Shown: positions 17,103 to 27,090 of the stretch, piece by piece
How the letters are laid out: every line of letters begins with the position of its first letter
Position numbering within the stretch: the stretch's first letter is position 1
Source of the DNA: Microbacterium invictum
Lineage (GTDB): Bacteria; Actinomycetota; Actinomycetes; Actinomycetales; Microbacteriaceae
NCBI RefSeq assembly: GCF_014197265.1
Contig: NZ_JACIFH010000001.1
Location: forward strand, 248,001 to 312,000
Reading direction: 5' to 3'
DNA: 64,000 bases
The notes under the pieces: generated by a model
The model's database searches: none
What the model saw: only the letters and a program-made list of their open reading frames with translations
What the model was told of the DNA's origin: nothing
Translations under genes and position numbers: made by a program

Positions 17103-18203
17103 TCAGCCGATGAGGGCGATCGCGGCGTTGATCTGCTCGCGCAGCGAGTCTGACAGCGGAGCGGAGCCCGCGGCCTCGGCGGCGACGTCCTGGCCCTCGG
17201 CACTGACGACGAACTCGAAGTACGCGCTGACCAGCTCGGCTGCGGCGGCGTCCTCGTACTCCTCGCACGCGATCAGGTAGCTGACCAGCGCGATGGGGTA
17301 CGAGCCGGCCGGAGCGGCGGCCGGGTCGACGTCGAACACGAGGTCGCCGGCGCCGCGGCCCTCGACCAGCGGCGATGCGTCCACGAGCGCGGCAGCGGCC
17401 TCCGACGAGTACGGGACGAACTCGTCGCCGACCTTGATCGCGACGGTGCCCAGGCCACCGGCCTGCGACGCGTCGGCGTAGCCGATGGTGCCCGCGCCGC
17501 CGTTGACGGCTGAGACGACACCCGAGGTGCCCTGCGCGGCCTCACCGGAGGACAGCGGCCACTCGTCCGAGGGCTCGTGCGGCCACGCGTCGGGCGCGAC
17601 GGCGGCGAGGTAGTCGGTGAAGATCTCGCTCGTGCCCGAGGGGTCCGAGCGGTGCACCGGCGAGATCGCCAGATCGGGCAGGGTCGCGTCGGGGTTGTCC
17701 GCGGCGATGGCCGGGTCGTTCCAGTTCGCGATGTCGCCGTTGAAGATCTGCCCGACGGTGGTCGCGTCGAGGTTCAGCGTGTCGACGCCCTCGAGGTTGA
17801 AGATGATCGCGACGGGCGAGATGTACACGGGGATCTCGACGATCGCGTCGGTGGCGCACGAGCCGAAGCCGCCCTCGGCGATCTCCTCGTCGTTGAACGC
17901 ACGGTCCGAGCCGATGTACGACTGTCCGCCGGAGAGGAAGTTGTCGCGGCCGACGCCCGAGCCGGTGGCCTGGTAGTTGATGGTGGTGGCGGTGTTCGCG
18001 GTCTGGAACGCAGCGACCCACGCCTGCTGCGCGGCGTCCTGCGACGACGCGCCCGTCGCGTTGAGCGTGCCGCTGAGCGAGGGCGTCTCGGCCCCGGTGT
18101 CATCGGCCGGCGCGGCGTTCGGCTCGTTGGCCGCACATCCTGTCAATGCGAGTGCGGTCACGGCGGCGACAGCGCCCAGCTGGGCGAGACGATTGAGCTT
18201 CAC
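17103..18203 (-). CDS. pstS: phosphate-binding lipoprotein PstS
   Basis: Extracytoplasmic phosphate receptor of the Pst importer. The protein is 366 aa with lipobox ALTGC (Cys23). It has the classic segments GTLNATGASSQ, INYQATGSGVG and SDPSGTSEIF that surround phosphate. It starts at GTG 18203. A candidate PHO box (18292-18309) lies about 90 bp upstream, fitting SenX3-RegX3 control from the pair at 27-29 kb. A CACTCT-TACG-AGAGTG palindrome (18267-18282) lies between them. Confidence 0.96.
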   Translation of the reverse strand: MKLNRLAQLGAVAAVTALALTGCAANEPNAAPADDTGAETPSLSGTLNATGASSQDAAQQAWVAAFQTANTATTINYQATGSGVGRDNFLSGGQSYIGSDRAFNDEEIAEGGFGSCATDAIVEIPVYISPVAIIFNLEGVDTLNLDATTVGQIFNGDIANWNDPAIAADNPDATLPDLAISPVHRSDPSGTSEIFTDYLAAVAPDAWPHEPSDEWPLSSGEAAQGTSGVVSAVNGGAGTIGYADASQAGGLGTVAIKVGDEFVPYSSEAAAALVDASPLVEGRGAGDLVFDVDPAAAPAGSYPIALVSYLIACEEYEDAAAAELVSAYFEFVVSAEGQDVAAEAAGSAPLSDSLREQINAAIALIG

Positions 18204-18291
18204 GTGTCGTTTCCTTCTGTGTCGGGGTCAGCCCTTGGTGCAGGGCTCGCCCCGACGCTAGACATCCACTCTTACGAGAGTGCGCTGTCTC

Positions 18292-18309
18292 GGTGAACGA
18301 CAGGTGAAC
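18292..18309 (-). promoter_or_regulatory. PHO box before pstS
   Basis: GGTGAAC at 18292-18298 and again at 18303-18309, exactly 11 bp apart. On the coding strand this reads GTTCACC-N4-GTTCACC, the direct-repeat type bound by PhoP/RegX3 regulators in actinobacteria. Confidence 0.8.
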
Positions 18310-18364
18310 GACGTGGAACGTGCCGGTGCCCGCGGCGATGGATGCCGGGGAGGGAATCCACCGG

Positions 18365-19303
18365 TCAGGGCTTGGGCTCGTGGGTCTCGATCGACACGAT
18401 TCCCGACCCCGGGTTGGTCGCCGACAGGTGCACGACCGAGAACGCCGCCGGCTCCAGCGCGGAGGCGCTGCCGAGGTACGAGCCACGCATCGTGCCGGTG
18501 GCCAGGGCGAGCTCGGTGAGGATGTCCGGGAGCACGGGGCCGTGCGAGCACAGCACCGCGGGCTTGCGCGAGCGGATCCGCTTGCCGACGACGGTGCGCA
18601 CGTCGGCCTCACCCTGCTCCCACGCGTCCTGGCTGAGCAGGGGGGTCCGGACGATCTGCCGGCCCAGGGCCGCCGCCAGCGGCGCGACGGTGGTCACGCA
18701 GCGGACGGCGTCGCTGGAGATCACGCGGCGGACGCCGAACGACTGCAGCGGTCCGACCAGCGCGCCTGCCTGCGTCGTGCCGCGACCGGTCAGCGGGCGC
18801 GCGGCGTCGGCACCGGCCCAGTCCTCGCGCGACCGCGCCTTGGCGTGACGCAGCACGATGATGGGGAACGTCGACAGCACGCCGTCACCGACGAAGGTGA
18901 GGAACTGCTCCATGATCTCGACGTCGACCGGGTAGCTCAGGCGCCCCAGCGCCTTCTTGGGCGTGACCCATTCCAGCGCCGCGATCTCCTTGTTCGGAAC
19001 GAACGCGGAGGCGCGGATCGCGGCATCGGTCGCCTCGGCAGACCAGTAGTGCACGATCTTCTGCCGCTTGCTGGGCAGCCGGTAGCGCGAGACGCCGACG
19101 GGAATGCCCAGGGCGACGCGGATGCCGGTCTCTTCGAAGATCTCGCGCGCGGCGGTCTCGGCGAGGGTCTCGCCCGGGTCGACCTTGCCTTTGGGGAGCG
19201 TGACGTCGGCGTAGGCGGTGCGGTGGATGACCAGCACCATGAGCCTGTCCTCGACCAGGCGCCAGACGACTCCTCCCGCGGCGTAGACGGCGGTGTCCGT
19301 CAT
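18365..19303 (-). CDS. mutT1: Nudix hydrolase fused to histidine phosphatase (MutT1-like)
   Basis: 312 aa. The N-terminal Nudix domain has its box at about 39-61 ([17 protein letters not shown]). The C-terminal histidine-phosphatase domain starts at about 148 (VLRHAKARS, His153). Mycobacterial MutT1 has this architecture and removes 8-oxo-dGTP and dinucleoside polyphosphates. The start overlaps the ppk stop (ATGA), the same ppk-mutT1 pairing known in mycobacteria. Confidence 0.9.
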   Translation of the reverse strand: MTDTAVYAAGGVVWRLVEDRLMVLVIHRTAYADVTLPKGKVDPGETLAETAAREIFEETGIRVALGIPVGVSRYRLPSKRQKIVHYWSAEATDAAIRASAFVPNKEIAALEWVTPKKALGRLSYPVDVEIMEQFLTFVGDGVLSTFPIIVLRHAKARSREDWAGADAARPLTGRGTTQAGALVGPLQSFGVRRVISSDAVRCVTTVAPLAAALGRQIVRTPLLSQDAWEQGEADVRTVVGKRIRSRKPAVLCSHGPVLPDILTELALATGTMRGSYLGSASALEPAAFSVVHLSATNPGSGIVSIETHEPKP

Positions 19304-21474
19304 CGCACCGCGCGGGAGCGCCGGCGGCGCTGGATCTGGGACATGAGCTTCTCCTGCATGTCCACGAGGGGTGTACCGCTGTCGTCGCGGCTGTTCCGCG
19401 TCCACTCGCCGGCGGGGCCCAGGTTCCAGGAGCTGGTCGTGTCGGCCATCGCGAGATCGAACAGGTCGTCGAGTTCGTTGATGTGGGCGGGTGCGACGAC
19501 CCGGACGAGTGCTTCGACGCGCCGGTCGAGGTTGCGGTGCATCATGTCGGCGCTGCCGATGTACACCTGCGGGTCGCCGTCGCCGGCGAAGGCGAAGATG
19601 CGCGAATGCTCCAGGTAGCGCCCGAGGATCGAGCGGACGGTGATGTTGTCGCTGACGCCCTCGAGGTCGGTGCGCAGCGAGCAGATCCCGCGTACCCAGA
19701 TGTCCACGCGCACCCCGGCCTGGCTGGCGCGGTAGAGGGCATCGATGATCTGCTCGTCGACCATCGAGTTCACCTTGATCCGGATGCCGGCAGGCTTGCC
19801 GGCCAGGGCGTTGCGGTGCTCCCGGTCGATGAGGCGGAGCAGTCCCTTGCGCAGGTGGAGCGGGGCCACCAGCAGGCGCTTGAACTTCTTCTCGATCGCG
19901 TACCCGGACAGTTCGTTGAACAGGCGCGTCAGGTCGCGGCCGACCTGCTCGTCGACGGTGAACAGGCCGAAGTCCTCATAGGTGCGGCTGGTCTTGGGGT
20001 TGTAGTTGCCGGTGCCGATGTGGCTGTAGCTTCGCAGCAGCCCGTCTTCCTCTCGGATGACGTGCAGCAGCTTGCAGTGCGTCTTGAGGCCGACGAGGCC
20101 GTAGACGACGTGGACGCCGGCCTTCTCGAGCTTGCGCGCCCAGACGATGTTGGCGGCCTCGTCGAAGCGGGCCTTGACCTCGACGAGCGCGAGGACCTGC
20201 TTGCCGTTCTCGGCGGCGTCGATCAGCGCCTCGACGATCGGGCTGTCACCCGAGGTGCGGTAGAGCGTCTGCTTGATCGCGAGGACGTGCGGGTCGCGGG
20301 CCGCCTGCTCGAGGAACGCCACGACGCTCGTCGTGAACGACTCGTAGGGGTGGTGGACGAGCACGTCGCCCTTGCGGATGGCGGTGAACAGGTCGGCGCG
20401 CGGGCTCTGGTCCGGCGGCTGGAAGGCCGCGGCGGTCTTGGGGACGTGCGGCGGGTAGTGCAGCTCCGGCCGGTCGATCTTGGCGAGGTCGAACAGCCCG
20501 CGCAGGTCGAGCGGCCCGGGGAGCCGGTACACCTCCTGCTCGGTGATGTCGAGCTCGTTCAGCAGCAGGTCGAGGGTGACCTCGTCCATGTCCTCGGTGA
20601 TCTCGAGCCGGATGGGCGGCCCGAACCGGCGGCGCAGCAGCTCGGCCTCGAGCGCCTGGATGAGATTCTCGGTCTCGTCCTCTTCGATGACCATGTCCTC
20701 ATTGCGGGTGAGGCGGAAGGTGTGGTGCTCGAGGACCTCCATCCCCGGGAACAGGTCGGAGAGGTTCTCGGAGATGAGGTATTCCAGCGGCAGGTACCGG
20801 ACCCGTCCGATGTTGCCGTCGGCCGGGACCTGGACGAACCGGGGCAGCATCGACGGCACCTTCAGTCGCGCGAACTCCTGACGGCCGGTGCGGGCGTTGC
20901 GGATGCGCACGGCGAGGTTGAGCGACAGCCCCGAGATGTAGGGGAACGGGTGTGCCGGGTCGACCGCGAGCGGCATGAGCACCGGGAAGACCTGATTCTG
21001 GAAGTACTCGTACAGCTTGGTCTGCTCGGCCGGGGTCAGCTCATTCCACAGGACGACCTCGATGCCGGCATCCACCATCTTCGGCTTGACGAGGTCGGCC
21101 CACGCCGCCGCGTGCCGCAGCTGAAGGGCGTGCGCGGCGCCGGAGATGTCGGCGAGCACCTCTTGCGGCGGGCGGCCGACGTTGGTCGGAACGGCGAGGC
21201 CGGTGACGATGCGCCGCTTGAGCCCGGCGACGCGCACCATGAAGAACTCGTCGAGGTTGCTCGCGAAGATGGCGAGGAAGTTCGCGCGCTCCAGCACCGG
21301 CAGGCTCGGGTCCTCGGCGAGCTCGAGGACCCGCTGATTGAAGGCGAGCCAGCTCAGCTCGCGGTCGAGATAGCGGTTGTCGGGCAGCTGCGAATCGTAG
21401 ACCTCGACGACGCTGTCGAAGTCGTCGTCGTCCGCGTCGCCCAGTCCGGAGTCGAGAACGTCGGTGTCGATCAT
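19300..21474 (-). CDS. ppk: polyphosphate kinase
   Basis: PPK1 reversibly polymerises the gamma-phosphate of ATP into polyphosphate. The protein is 724 aa. The autophosphorylated His lies in [14 protein letters not shown] and the second active-site His in YLEHSRIF. An acidic N-terminal extension (DADDDDFDS) precedes the conserved domain. The start is ATG 21474; the open frame further upstream is a shadow of glnR. A PHO-box-like pair (21496-21513) sits 22 bp upstream, so phosphate control is likely. Confidence 0.95.
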   Translation of the reverse strand: MIDTDVLDSGLGDADDDDFDSVVEVYDSQLPDNRYLDRELSWLAFNQRVLELAEDPSLPVLERANFLAIFASNLDEFFMVRVAGLKRRIVTGLAVPTNVGRPPQEVLADISGAAHALQLRHAAAWADLVKPKMVDAGIEVVLWNELTPAEQTKLYEYFQNQVFPVLMPLAVDPAHPFPYISGLSLNLAVRIRNARTGRQEFARLKVPSMLPRFVQVPADGNIGRVRYLPLEYLISENLSDLFPGMEVLEHHTFRLTRNEDMVIEEDETENLIQALEAELLRRRFGPPIRLEITEDMDEVTLDLLLNELDITEQEVYRLPGPLDLRGLFDLAKIDRPELHYPPHVPKTAAAFQPPDQSPRADLFTAIRKGDVLVHHPYESFTTSVVAFLEQAARDPHVLAIKQTLYRTSGDSPIVEALIDAAENGKQVLALVEVKARFDEAANIVWARKLEKAGVHVVYGLVGLKTHCKLLHVIREEDGLLRSYSHIGTGNYNPKTSRTYEDFGLFTVDEQVGRDLTRLFNELSGYAIEKKFKRLLVAPLHLRKGLLRLIDREHRNALAGKPAGIRIKVNSMVDEQIIDALYRASQAGVRVDIWVRGICSLRTDLEGVSDNITVRSILGRYLEHSRIFAFAGDGDPQVYIGSADMMHRNLDRRVEALVRVVAPAHINELDDLFDLAMADTTSSWNLGPAGEWTRNSRDDSGTPLVDMQEKLMSQIQRRRRSRAVR

Positions 21475-21495
21475 CTGATCATCATTGCAGTCTGA

Positions 21496-21513
21496 CGTGA
21501 ACGGCGCGTGACT
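21496..21513 (-). promoter_or_regulatory. candidate PHO box before ppk
   Basis: CGTGAAC (21496-21502) and CGTGACT (21507-21513) are 11 bp apart and in the same orientation as the pstS box. The second unit overlaps the glnR stop codon. Confidence 0.5.
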
Positions 21514-22214
21514 CAGGTGGCCGCGGCCGGCTCGTGCGGGGCGGGGATCTCGTCGTCTTCGTACACGTTGAACCGGTAGCCGACGTTGCGGACGGTGCCG
21601 ATGAGCTGCTCGAGGTCGCCGAGCTTCGCGCGCAGCCGCCGCACATGGACGTCGACGGTGCGGGTGCCGCCGAAGTAGTCGTAGCCCCACACTTCGCTCA
21701 GCAGCTGCTCGCGGGTGAACACGCGCGAGGGGTGCGTGGCGAGGAAGTGGAGCAGCTGGAACTCCTTGTAGGTGAGATCCAGCGGCTTGCCGCGCACCTT
21801 CGCCGAATAGGCGGACTCGTCGATCGTGATGCCCGAGGTCTGCACCCGCGGCGGCACCTGGTCCTGCGCGAGCCGGCCGATGGCGAGGCGCACGCGCGCG
21901 TCGACCTCGGCGGGACCGGCGGTGTGCAAGATCACATCGTCGACGCCCCAGTCGGTCGAGACGGCGGCGAGGCCGCCCTCGGTGACAACGAGCAGCAGCG
22001 GGCCGTGCAGACCGGTCGCCGTGAGGATCTTGCACAGCGACTTGGCGGCGGCGAGGTTCGCGCGGGCGTCGACGAGCACCGCATCGGCGTCGGGGGCGTG
22101 GACCAGCTGGGCGGGCTCGGCCGGAATCGACCGGACGTCGTGGCTGAGCAGTTCGAGGGCGGGCAGGACCGCACCGCCGGGGCCGGCGGTGCTCAAGACG
22201 AGAAGTCGAGCCAA
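21513..22214 (-). CDS. glnR: nitrogen response regulator GlnR
   Basis: OmpR-family global regulator of nitrogen assimilation. The protein is 233 aa from TTG 22214 with a GGGAGGGA ribosome-binding site. The receiver domain lacks the acidic pair after the first strand ([10 protein letters not shown]) but keeps Asp in VDAR, and carries the GlnR hallmark [18 protein letters not shown]. The C-terminal winged helix has [30 protein letters not shown] and TVRNVGYRF. GlnR is an orphan regulator that works without classical phosphorylation. It lies upstream of ppk on the same strand. Confidence 0.9.
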   Translation of the reverse strand: MARLLVLSTAGPGGAVLPALELLSHDVRSIPAEPAQLVHAPDADAVLVDARANLAAAKSLCKILTATGLHGPLLLVVTEGGLAAVSTDWGVDDVILHTAGPAEVDARVRLAIGRLAQDQVPPRVQTSGITIDESAYSAKVRGKPLDLTYKEFQLLHFLATHPSRVFTREQLLSEVWGYDYFGGTRTVDVHVRRLRAKLGDLEQLIGTVRNVGYRFNVYEDDEIPAPHEPAAAT

Positions 22215-22319
22215 GCGGAGAGTCCCTCCCGGTACGGAAGACCGAATGGAGCCCATCCTAGAACCAACCGCGCCCGCGCTCCGACTGCGCCCGCGACCGG
22301 GGTGCGTCACAATGGAGTC

Positions 22320-22610
22320 ATGTCGGCCCCTGAACTCGCCCCTCGCAGCTCTTTCGGCGGTGTCATCGCCGTCTGGATCGCGGCAGCGGTCCTCGCGCTC
22401 GTGATCGGGGTCGTCGCTCCTTCGGACTGGCGGGCCGCGTGGATGGCGGTGGGCCTGGGCGCCTGCGTGATCATCGCGTTCGCCGTCCACCTCGCCGGGG
22501 GCCACGCCCTCGGCTTCATCCAGCGGGTCGCGGCGAGTGTGCTGGGCGCCATGCTCGTGATGGGGCTCATCGGCGTCGGCTTCGGGCTCGCGACGCTGTT
22601 CGCCGGGTAG
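22320..22610 (+). CDS. small three-TM membrane protein
   Basis: 96 aa with three predicted TM helices (about 13-32, 38-57 and 68-93) and almost no soluble part. The start is set by CACAAT (22308-22313), 6 nt upstream of the ATG. It is divergent from glnR. No family recognised. Confidence 0.75.
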   Translation: MSAPELAPRSSFGGVIAVWIAAAVLALVIGVVAPSDWRAAWMAVGLGACVIIAFAVHLAGGHALGFIQRVAASVLGAMLVMGLIGVGFGLATLFAG

Positions 22611-22619
22611 AGTGAAGAC

Positions 22620-22733
22620 ATGGACCTCGTCGCACTGGAACTGTTCTTCGTCGGGCTGCTGGGGCTCGCGTCGCTGGCGATCGCGTTCGTCTCGGTCGTG
22701 GTTCTGAAGAACCTCTACCGCGGCCAGCGCTGA
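22620..22733 (+). CDS. 37-aa single-TM microprotein
   Basis: ATG 22620 to TGA 22731-22733. It is one hydrophobic helix ([20 protein letters not shown]) followed by a basic end [14 protein letters not shown] (22608-22613) is 6 nt before the ATG, overlapping the previous stop. It lies between a small membrane protein and the nitrobindin-like gene. It is too short for many gene finders, but the signal, codon use and topology support a real gene. Confidence 0.7.
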   Translation: MDLVALELFFVGLLGLASLAIAFVSVVVLKNLYRGQR

Positions 22734-22738
22734 GCCGC

Positions 22739-23344
22739 ATGCTCGAACTGCCCACCGACCTGCCCGCGGACATCGTTCCGCTGTCGTGGCTGCTGGGCGT
22801 CTGGGAGGGCACCGGCGTCATCGACTACCACGCCGGCGATCAGGACTTCTCGGGCGAGTTCGCCCATCGGGTGAGCTTCAGCCACGACGGGGGAGACGTC
22901 GTCAACTACGCCGCCAGCGCCTGGCTGCTCGGCGCCGACGACCAGCGCACGCCGCTCGTGTCCGAGCTCGGCTACTGGCGCCTGACCCGTCCCGCGACCG
23001 ATGCCGATGCCGGTCCCGGACTCCTGCCCCCGCTCGCGACGCGCGAGAAGCCCCGCGACGTCGACGACGTCGAAGAGCTCCGCAACGCCGACGACGGCTT
23101 CGACATCGAGGTGTCGGTGGTCCACTCCGACGGAGTCACCGAGCTGTACCTGGGTCAGGTCAAGGGGCCGCGCATCGACGTCGCGACCGACGCCGTCGTG
23201 CGCACTGCCGGCGCCAAGGCCTACACCGCGGCGACCCGCATGTACGGGCTCGTCGACGGCCACCTGCTGTGGGCGTGGGACATCGCCGCGCTGGGCGGCG
23301 AGCTCGCCTCGCACGCGTCGGCGCGCCTCGCCCGCGTCGACTGA
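22739..23344 (+). CDS. nitrobindin-like heme-binding beta-barrel protein
   Basis: 201 aa of the FABP-like/THAP4 nitrobindin family, small ferric-heme barrels implicated in peroxynitrite isomerisation. The defining GVWEGTG is at residues 20-26, with LGYWRL and a C-terminal WAWDIAAL strand. It starts 5 bp after the microprotein stop. It is next to ygfZ, an Fe-S-associated factor, a common actinobacterial pairing. Confidence 0.85.
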   Translation: MLELPTDLPADIVPLSWLLGVWEGTGVIDYHAGDQDFSGEFAHRVSFSHDGGDVVNYAASAWLLGADDQRTPLVSELGYWRLTRPATDADAGPGLLPPLATREKPRDVDDVEELRNADDGFDIEVSVVHSDGVTELYLGQVKGPRIDVATDAVVRTAGAKAYTAATRMYGLVDGHLLWAWDIAALGGELASHASARLARVD

Positions 23345-23353
23345 GGGAGCATC

Positions 23354-24433
23354 ATGACCGACGACTTCACCCGCGTGCCCGGCGCGGTCTGCGACGAGCA
23401 TGGCCTGCTGCACGTCGGCGCGCCGCTGCGCGAGCAGCGCGACCTGGCCGCCGGCGCCGCGCTCGCGCCGCTGGGCGACCGCACTGTGCTGACCGTGACC
23501 GGCGAGGACAGGTTGTCGTGGCTCGACTCGATCACCTCGCAGGCGCTGACGGCGCTGCGCCCCGGCGAGAGCACCGAGACGCTCGTGCTCGACCCGCAGG
23601 GTCACGTCGAGCACGCCGCGGCGGTCGTCGACGATGGCGAGACGACGTGGCTGATCGCCGACCGCTCCGACGCCGACGCGCTGCTGACCTGGCTGACCCG
23701 CATGCGGTTCCGGCTGCGCGTCGACCCGCAGGACGCGTCCGACCGCTATCGGGTGATCGCCGGGACGGTGGATGCCACGGCGGCACTGGCGGCGGCCGCC
23801 TCCTGGCGCGATCCGTGGCCGGGTGTCACGGTGGGCGGCTGGGGCTACGCGGCCGTCGAGCCGCACCCAGGGAGCGAGCGCGAGTGGGTGGAGGCGATCG
23901 TCCCGGTCGCCGAGCTCGATCGCCTGATCGATGCCGCGGCCACCGGTGAGCAGCGGCTGGCCGGCCGGCTCGCCGCCGACGCCCTGCGGGTGGCCGCCTG
24001 GCGGCCGCGCGTGAGCGCCGAGGCCGACGGGCGGACCCTGCCGCACGAGGTCGACTGGCTGCGCACGGCCGTCCACCTCGAGAAGGGCTGCTACCGCGGT
24101 CAGGAGACGGTGGCCAAGGTGCACAACCTCGGTCACCCGCCGCGCCGGATGGTCGCGTTGCAGCTGGACGGCAGCACGGACGTGCTGCCCGAGCCCGGCG
24201 CCCTCGTCCACCTCGGTGAGAACGCGGTCGGCGCCGTGACGTCGGTCGCGCGACACCACGAAGAGGGCCCGATCGCCCTCGCGATCGTCAAACGCACGAC
24301 CCCGGTCGATGCGGAGCTGACCGTCGAGACCCCCGACGGCCCGATCGCCGCGGCGCCCGAGCTGATCGTGCCACCGGATGCCGGCAGGACGGCATCCATC
24401 CCCCGCATGCCCCGCCTGTCGCAGCGCCGCTGA
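23354..24433 (+). CDS. ygfZ: folate-binding protein YgfZ/IBA57 family
   Basis: 359 aa, related to the glycine-cleavage T protein. YgfZ binds tetrahydrofolate and supports Fe-S enzymes such as MiaB. The signature KGCYRGQET starts at about Lys244 and contains the conserved Cys246. It lies 9 bp after the nitrobindin-like gene with GAGGGA before the ATG, so the two are probably an operon. Confidence 0.9.
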   Translation: MTDDFTRVPGAVCDEHGLLHVGAPLREQRDLAAGAALAPLGDRTVLTVTGEDRLSWLDSITSQALTALRPGESTETLVLDPQGHVEHAAAVVDDGETTWLIADRSDADALLTWLTRMRFRLRVDPQDASDRYRVIAGTVDATAALAAAASWRDPWPGVTVGGWGYAAVEPHPGSEREWVEAIVPVAELDRLIDAAATGEQRLAGRLAADALRVAAWRPRVSAEADGRTLPHEVDWLRTAVHLEKGCYRGQETVAKVHNLGHPPRRMVALQLDGSTDVLPEPGALVHLGENAVGAVTSVARHHEEGPIALAIVKRTTPVDAELTVETPDGPIAAAPELIVPPDAGRTASIPRMPRLSQRR

Positions 24434-24447
24434 CGTACCCCGGCGCG

Positions 24448-25269
24448 TCAGCGTGCCGGGGAGACGCAGTCCCACGGTACGGTCACCTCACCCAGCCGCC
24501 ACCGCGAGCGGCCGGCGACCGGCCAGCCCGCCGCGGCCATCGCCTCCAGCGCCGCACGCCACCGCTGCACCGGGCCGAACGCCGACGCGGCCACCGCGCG
24601 CGTCCACTCCCCATCGAGCGCCGCGAGGAAGGCGTGCACCGGCTCGCCGGGCACGTTGCGGTGAATGAGCGCCTTCGGGAGGCGCTCGGCGGCGATCGCG
24701 GGGGAGTCCAGGCCCGCGAGGCGCAGAGAAACGGTGAGGGTGCGCGGAACGGCATCGGTCCCCACCTCGACCCATGTGCAGATGCGCCCCAACTCGTCGC
24801 ACGTGCCCTCTACGACCATGCCGCCCGGAGCCAGCCGCGCGCACATGCGCGCCCACGCTTCGGCGACCTCGGACTCGTCGTACTGACGCAGCACGTTGAG
24901 CGCGCGGACGACGGCCGGCCGGCGGTCGCCGGGCAGGGGAACCTCGAACCCGCCCCGCGCGAAGGACACCCGCGCGCCGGCGGCGAACGGCGTCCGCCCC
25001 GCCCGCACGCCGGCCAGCTGCGCCCGTGCGCGGGCGACGCGAACCGGGTCGATCTCCAGGCCGATCACCTCGACATCGGCGCGTGCCCGGCGCAGCCGCG
25101 CCTCGAGCTCGAGGGTCGTCACACCGCTGGCCCCGTAGCCGAGATCGACCACGAGCGGGTCGGCGGCCCGGCGCAGAACCGGGTGCCGGGCGATCCACCG
25201 GTCGATGCGGCGCAGGCGGTTGGTGCCCGTCGTCCCGCGGGTGATCTGCCCCACCGGTCCACGCGCCAT
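24448..25269 (-). CDS. SAM-dependent methyltransferase-like protein
   Basis: 273 aa. A class I methyltransferase motif I-like segment VVDLGYGASGV is at about 40-50, with IGLEID as the strand-2 acidic residue, LNVLRQYDE and LAPGGMVVEGTCDE. The target is unknown. CATCAT lies 6 nt before ATG 25269, a possible leaderless promoter. It is convergent with ygfZ and divergent from gpmA. Confidence 0.75.
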   Translation of the reverse strand: MARGPVGQITRGTTGTNRLRRIDRWIARHPVLRRAADPLVVDLGYGASGVTTLELEARLRRARADVEVIGLEIDPVRVARARAQLAGVRAGRTPFAAGARVSFARGGFEVPLPGDRRPAVVRALNVLRQYDESEVAEAWARMCARLAPGGMVVEGTCDELGRICTWVEVGTDAVPRTLTVSLRLAGLDSPAIAAERLPKALIHRNVPGEPVHAFLAALDGEWTRAVAASAFGPVQRWRAALEAMAAAGWPVAGRSRWRLGEVTVPWDCVSPAR

Positions 25270-25320
25270 GGACCCATGATGCCAGCCGCGCGGAGAACCA
25301 CCGCTGGATAGACTGGCGCC

Positions 25321-26070
25321 ATGACTGCGCCCTACACGCTGATCCTCCTCCGCCACGGCCAGAGCGAGTGGAACAAGACCAACCAGTTCACCGGATGGGT
25401 GGATGTCCGCCTCACCGAGCAGGGCAAGGCCGAGGCCACCCGCGGCGGCGAGCTGCTCAAGGAATCCGGCCTGCTGCCCGACATCCTGCACACCTCGCTG
25501 CTCTCTCGCGCCATCCAGACCGCCGACATCGCGCTCGACGCGGCCGACCGGCTGTGGATTCCCGTGAAGCGCACCTGGCGCCTGAACGAGCGTCACTACG
25601 GCGAGCTGCAGGGCAAGGACAAGGCGCAGACGCTCGAGGAGTTCGGTGAGGAGCAGTTCATGCTGTGGCGCCGTTCGTTCGACGTTCCGCCGCCCGAGCT
25701 CGCCGACGACGCGGAGTACAGCCAGGCGAACGACCCGCGGTACGCCGGCATTGACGGCGGGATCCCGCGCACCGAGTCGCTCAAGATCGTGATCGACCGG
25801 ATGATGCCGTACTGGGAGGGCGAGATCGTCCCCGATCTGAAGGCCGGTCAGACGGTGCTCGTCGCAGCACACGGCAACTCGCTGCGCGGCCTGGTCAAGC
25901 ACCTCGACCAGATCAGCGATGATGACATCGCGGCGCTGAACATCCCCACCGGCATTCCGCTGGTCTACAAGCTCGGCGAGGATTTCATGCCGCTGGGCCC
26001 GGGCGAGTACCTCGATCCCGAGGCGGCGGCAGCCGGGGCTGCCGCCGTGGCGGCGCAGGGCAAGAAGTAG
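25321..26070 (+). CDS. gpmA: 2,3-BPG-dependent phosphoglycerate mutase
   Basis: Glycolytic interconversion of 3- and 2-phosphoglycerate. The protein is 249 aa. The phospho-His is His12 in [10 protein letters not shown], with [23 protein letters not shown] and a C-terminal [14 protein letters not shown] (second His). TAGACT (25309-25314) lies 6 nt before the ATG. A strong hairpin follows. Confidence 0.96.
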   Translation: MTAPYTLILLRHGQSEWNKTNQFTGWVDVRLTEQGKAEATRGGELLKESGLLPDILHTSLLSRAIQTADIALDAADRLWIPVKRTWRLNERHYGELQGKDKAQTLEEFGEEQFMLWRRSFDVPPPELADDAEYSQANDPRYAGIDGGIPRTESLKIVIDRMMPYWEGEIVPDLKAGQTVLVAAHGNSLRGLVKHLDQISDDDIAALNIPTGIPLVYKLGEDFMPLGPGEYLDPEAAAAGAAAVAAQGKK

Positions 26071-26104
26071 TCGTCGGCCGGGGGTGACCCGGCGGACCAC
26101 GCGA

Positions 26105-26138
26105 AAGCGCCGGTGGGGGTGAAACCCCACCGGCGCTT
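26105..26138. terminator. bidirectional terminator, gpmA/phoU
   Basis: AAGCGCCGGTGGGG (26105-26118) pairs perfectly with CCCCACCGGCGCTT (26125-26138) around a 6-nt loop, between convergent gpmA and phoU. Confidence 0.9.
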
Positions 26139-26149
26139 GTGGTCTGTCG

Positions 26150-26920
26150 TCAGTTCGCGGGTTCTTCCGCGGTGACGCCGGGCTCTCCCGCGGCATCCAC
26201 CCCTGCCTCGGTCTCGTCAGCGGAGGAGACGAGACCGGCGGCTTCGGCACGCGAGACGACCGCGATCGTGTCGGTGTCGGCGGTCCAATCTCCGGTGGCG
26301 AGGTAGGCGACCTTCTTGGCCACCGACAGGGCGTGGTCGGCGAAGCGCTCGTGATACCTGCTGGCCAGGGTGGCATCGACGGTCGCCGCCGCCTCACCCT
26401 GCCAATTGGCGCCGAGCACCTTCTCGAACACGGAGAGGTGCAGATCGTCGAGCTGCTCCTCGCGGTCGCGCAGGATCTCGACGAGGGTGAGATCTTCGGT
26501 GCGCAGCAGATCGGCGAGCGTGCGCGCCACTTCGACGTCGAGTTCGCCCATCTTCACGAAGGTGCTCTTCAGGCCCTTGGGGATCGCCCGCTCGGGGAAG
26601 CGCATGCGGGTCATCTGGGCGATGTGCTCGGCGATGTCGCCCATGCGCTCCAGCGACGTGCTCACCCGGAGCGCGGCCACCACGATTCGCAGGTCGCGGG
26701 CGACCGGCTGCTGGCGGGCGAGGATGTTGATGGCCAGCTCATCGAGGGTGACGGCCTTCTCGTCGATGATGAGGTCTTCTTCGATGACCTCTTCGGCCAA
26801 GCCGACGTCGCTCTTGCCGAACGCGCGGGTCGCTTTGTCGATGGCGACCGTCACCAGTTCGGCGATCTCGACCAGACGCCCTTGGACGTCTTCCAGCGAC
26901 TGGTGGAAAACTTCGCGCAT
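26150..26920 (-). CDS. phoU: phosphate regulator PhoU
   Basis: Cytoplasmic all-helical regulator linking the Pst transporter to the SenX3-type sensor. The protein is 256 aa. Two PhoU repeats are visible, each with the metal-binding ERMGDIAEHIA-type helix (first copy clear, second in RYHERFADHALSVAKK). The C-terminal 40 residues are Ala/Glu-rich and variable. GGAG precedes the ATG. It is divergent from senX3; a PHO-box-like triplet lies between. Confidence 0.94.
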   Translation of the reverse strand: MREVFHQSLEDVQGRLVEIAELVTVAIDKATRAFGKSDVGLAEEVIEEDLIIDEKAVTLDELAINILARQQPVARDLRIVVAALRVSTSLERMGDIAEHIAQMTRMRFPERAIPKGLKSTFVKMGELDVEVARTLADLLRTEDLTLVEILRDREEQLDDLHLSVFEKVLGANWQGEAAATVDATLASRYHERFADHALSVAKKVAYLATGDWTADTDTIAVVSRAEAAGLVSSADETEAGVDAAGEPGVTAEEPAN

Positions 26921-26989
26921 GTCAGCACTTCTCCTCTCGCAGGCACGGCACGGCGCCCGCCCGGCGACACGGTAATCGTCTCTGCCGAA

Positions 26990-27018
26990 GGTTAACGAAC
27001 GGTGCCCTGTGCGTGAAC
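26990..27018 (-). promoter_or_regulatory. candidate three-unit PHO box, phoU/senX3
   Basis: GGTTAAC (26990), GGTGCCC (27001) and CGTGAAC (27012) are spaced exactly 11 bp apart, in the same orientation as the pstS box, which fits phoU. The middle unit is weak. Confidence 0.45.
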
Positions 27019-27090
27019 AGTGTGTGCGATGTGGTGCGGGACCGGAAACTCCGACAGATCGGGGGTCGCGACCAGCCTACGCTGGGAAGC

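Noticed and set aside
18320..21495. Long plus-strand open frames opposite mutT1 and ppk
   Set aside because: Antisense shadows of conserved genes; no ribosome-binding site and no recognisable motifs.
21513..22214. PhoP or MtrA response regulator
   Set aside because: The receiver lacks the acidic pair and carries the [18 protein letters not shown] segment specific to GlnR.
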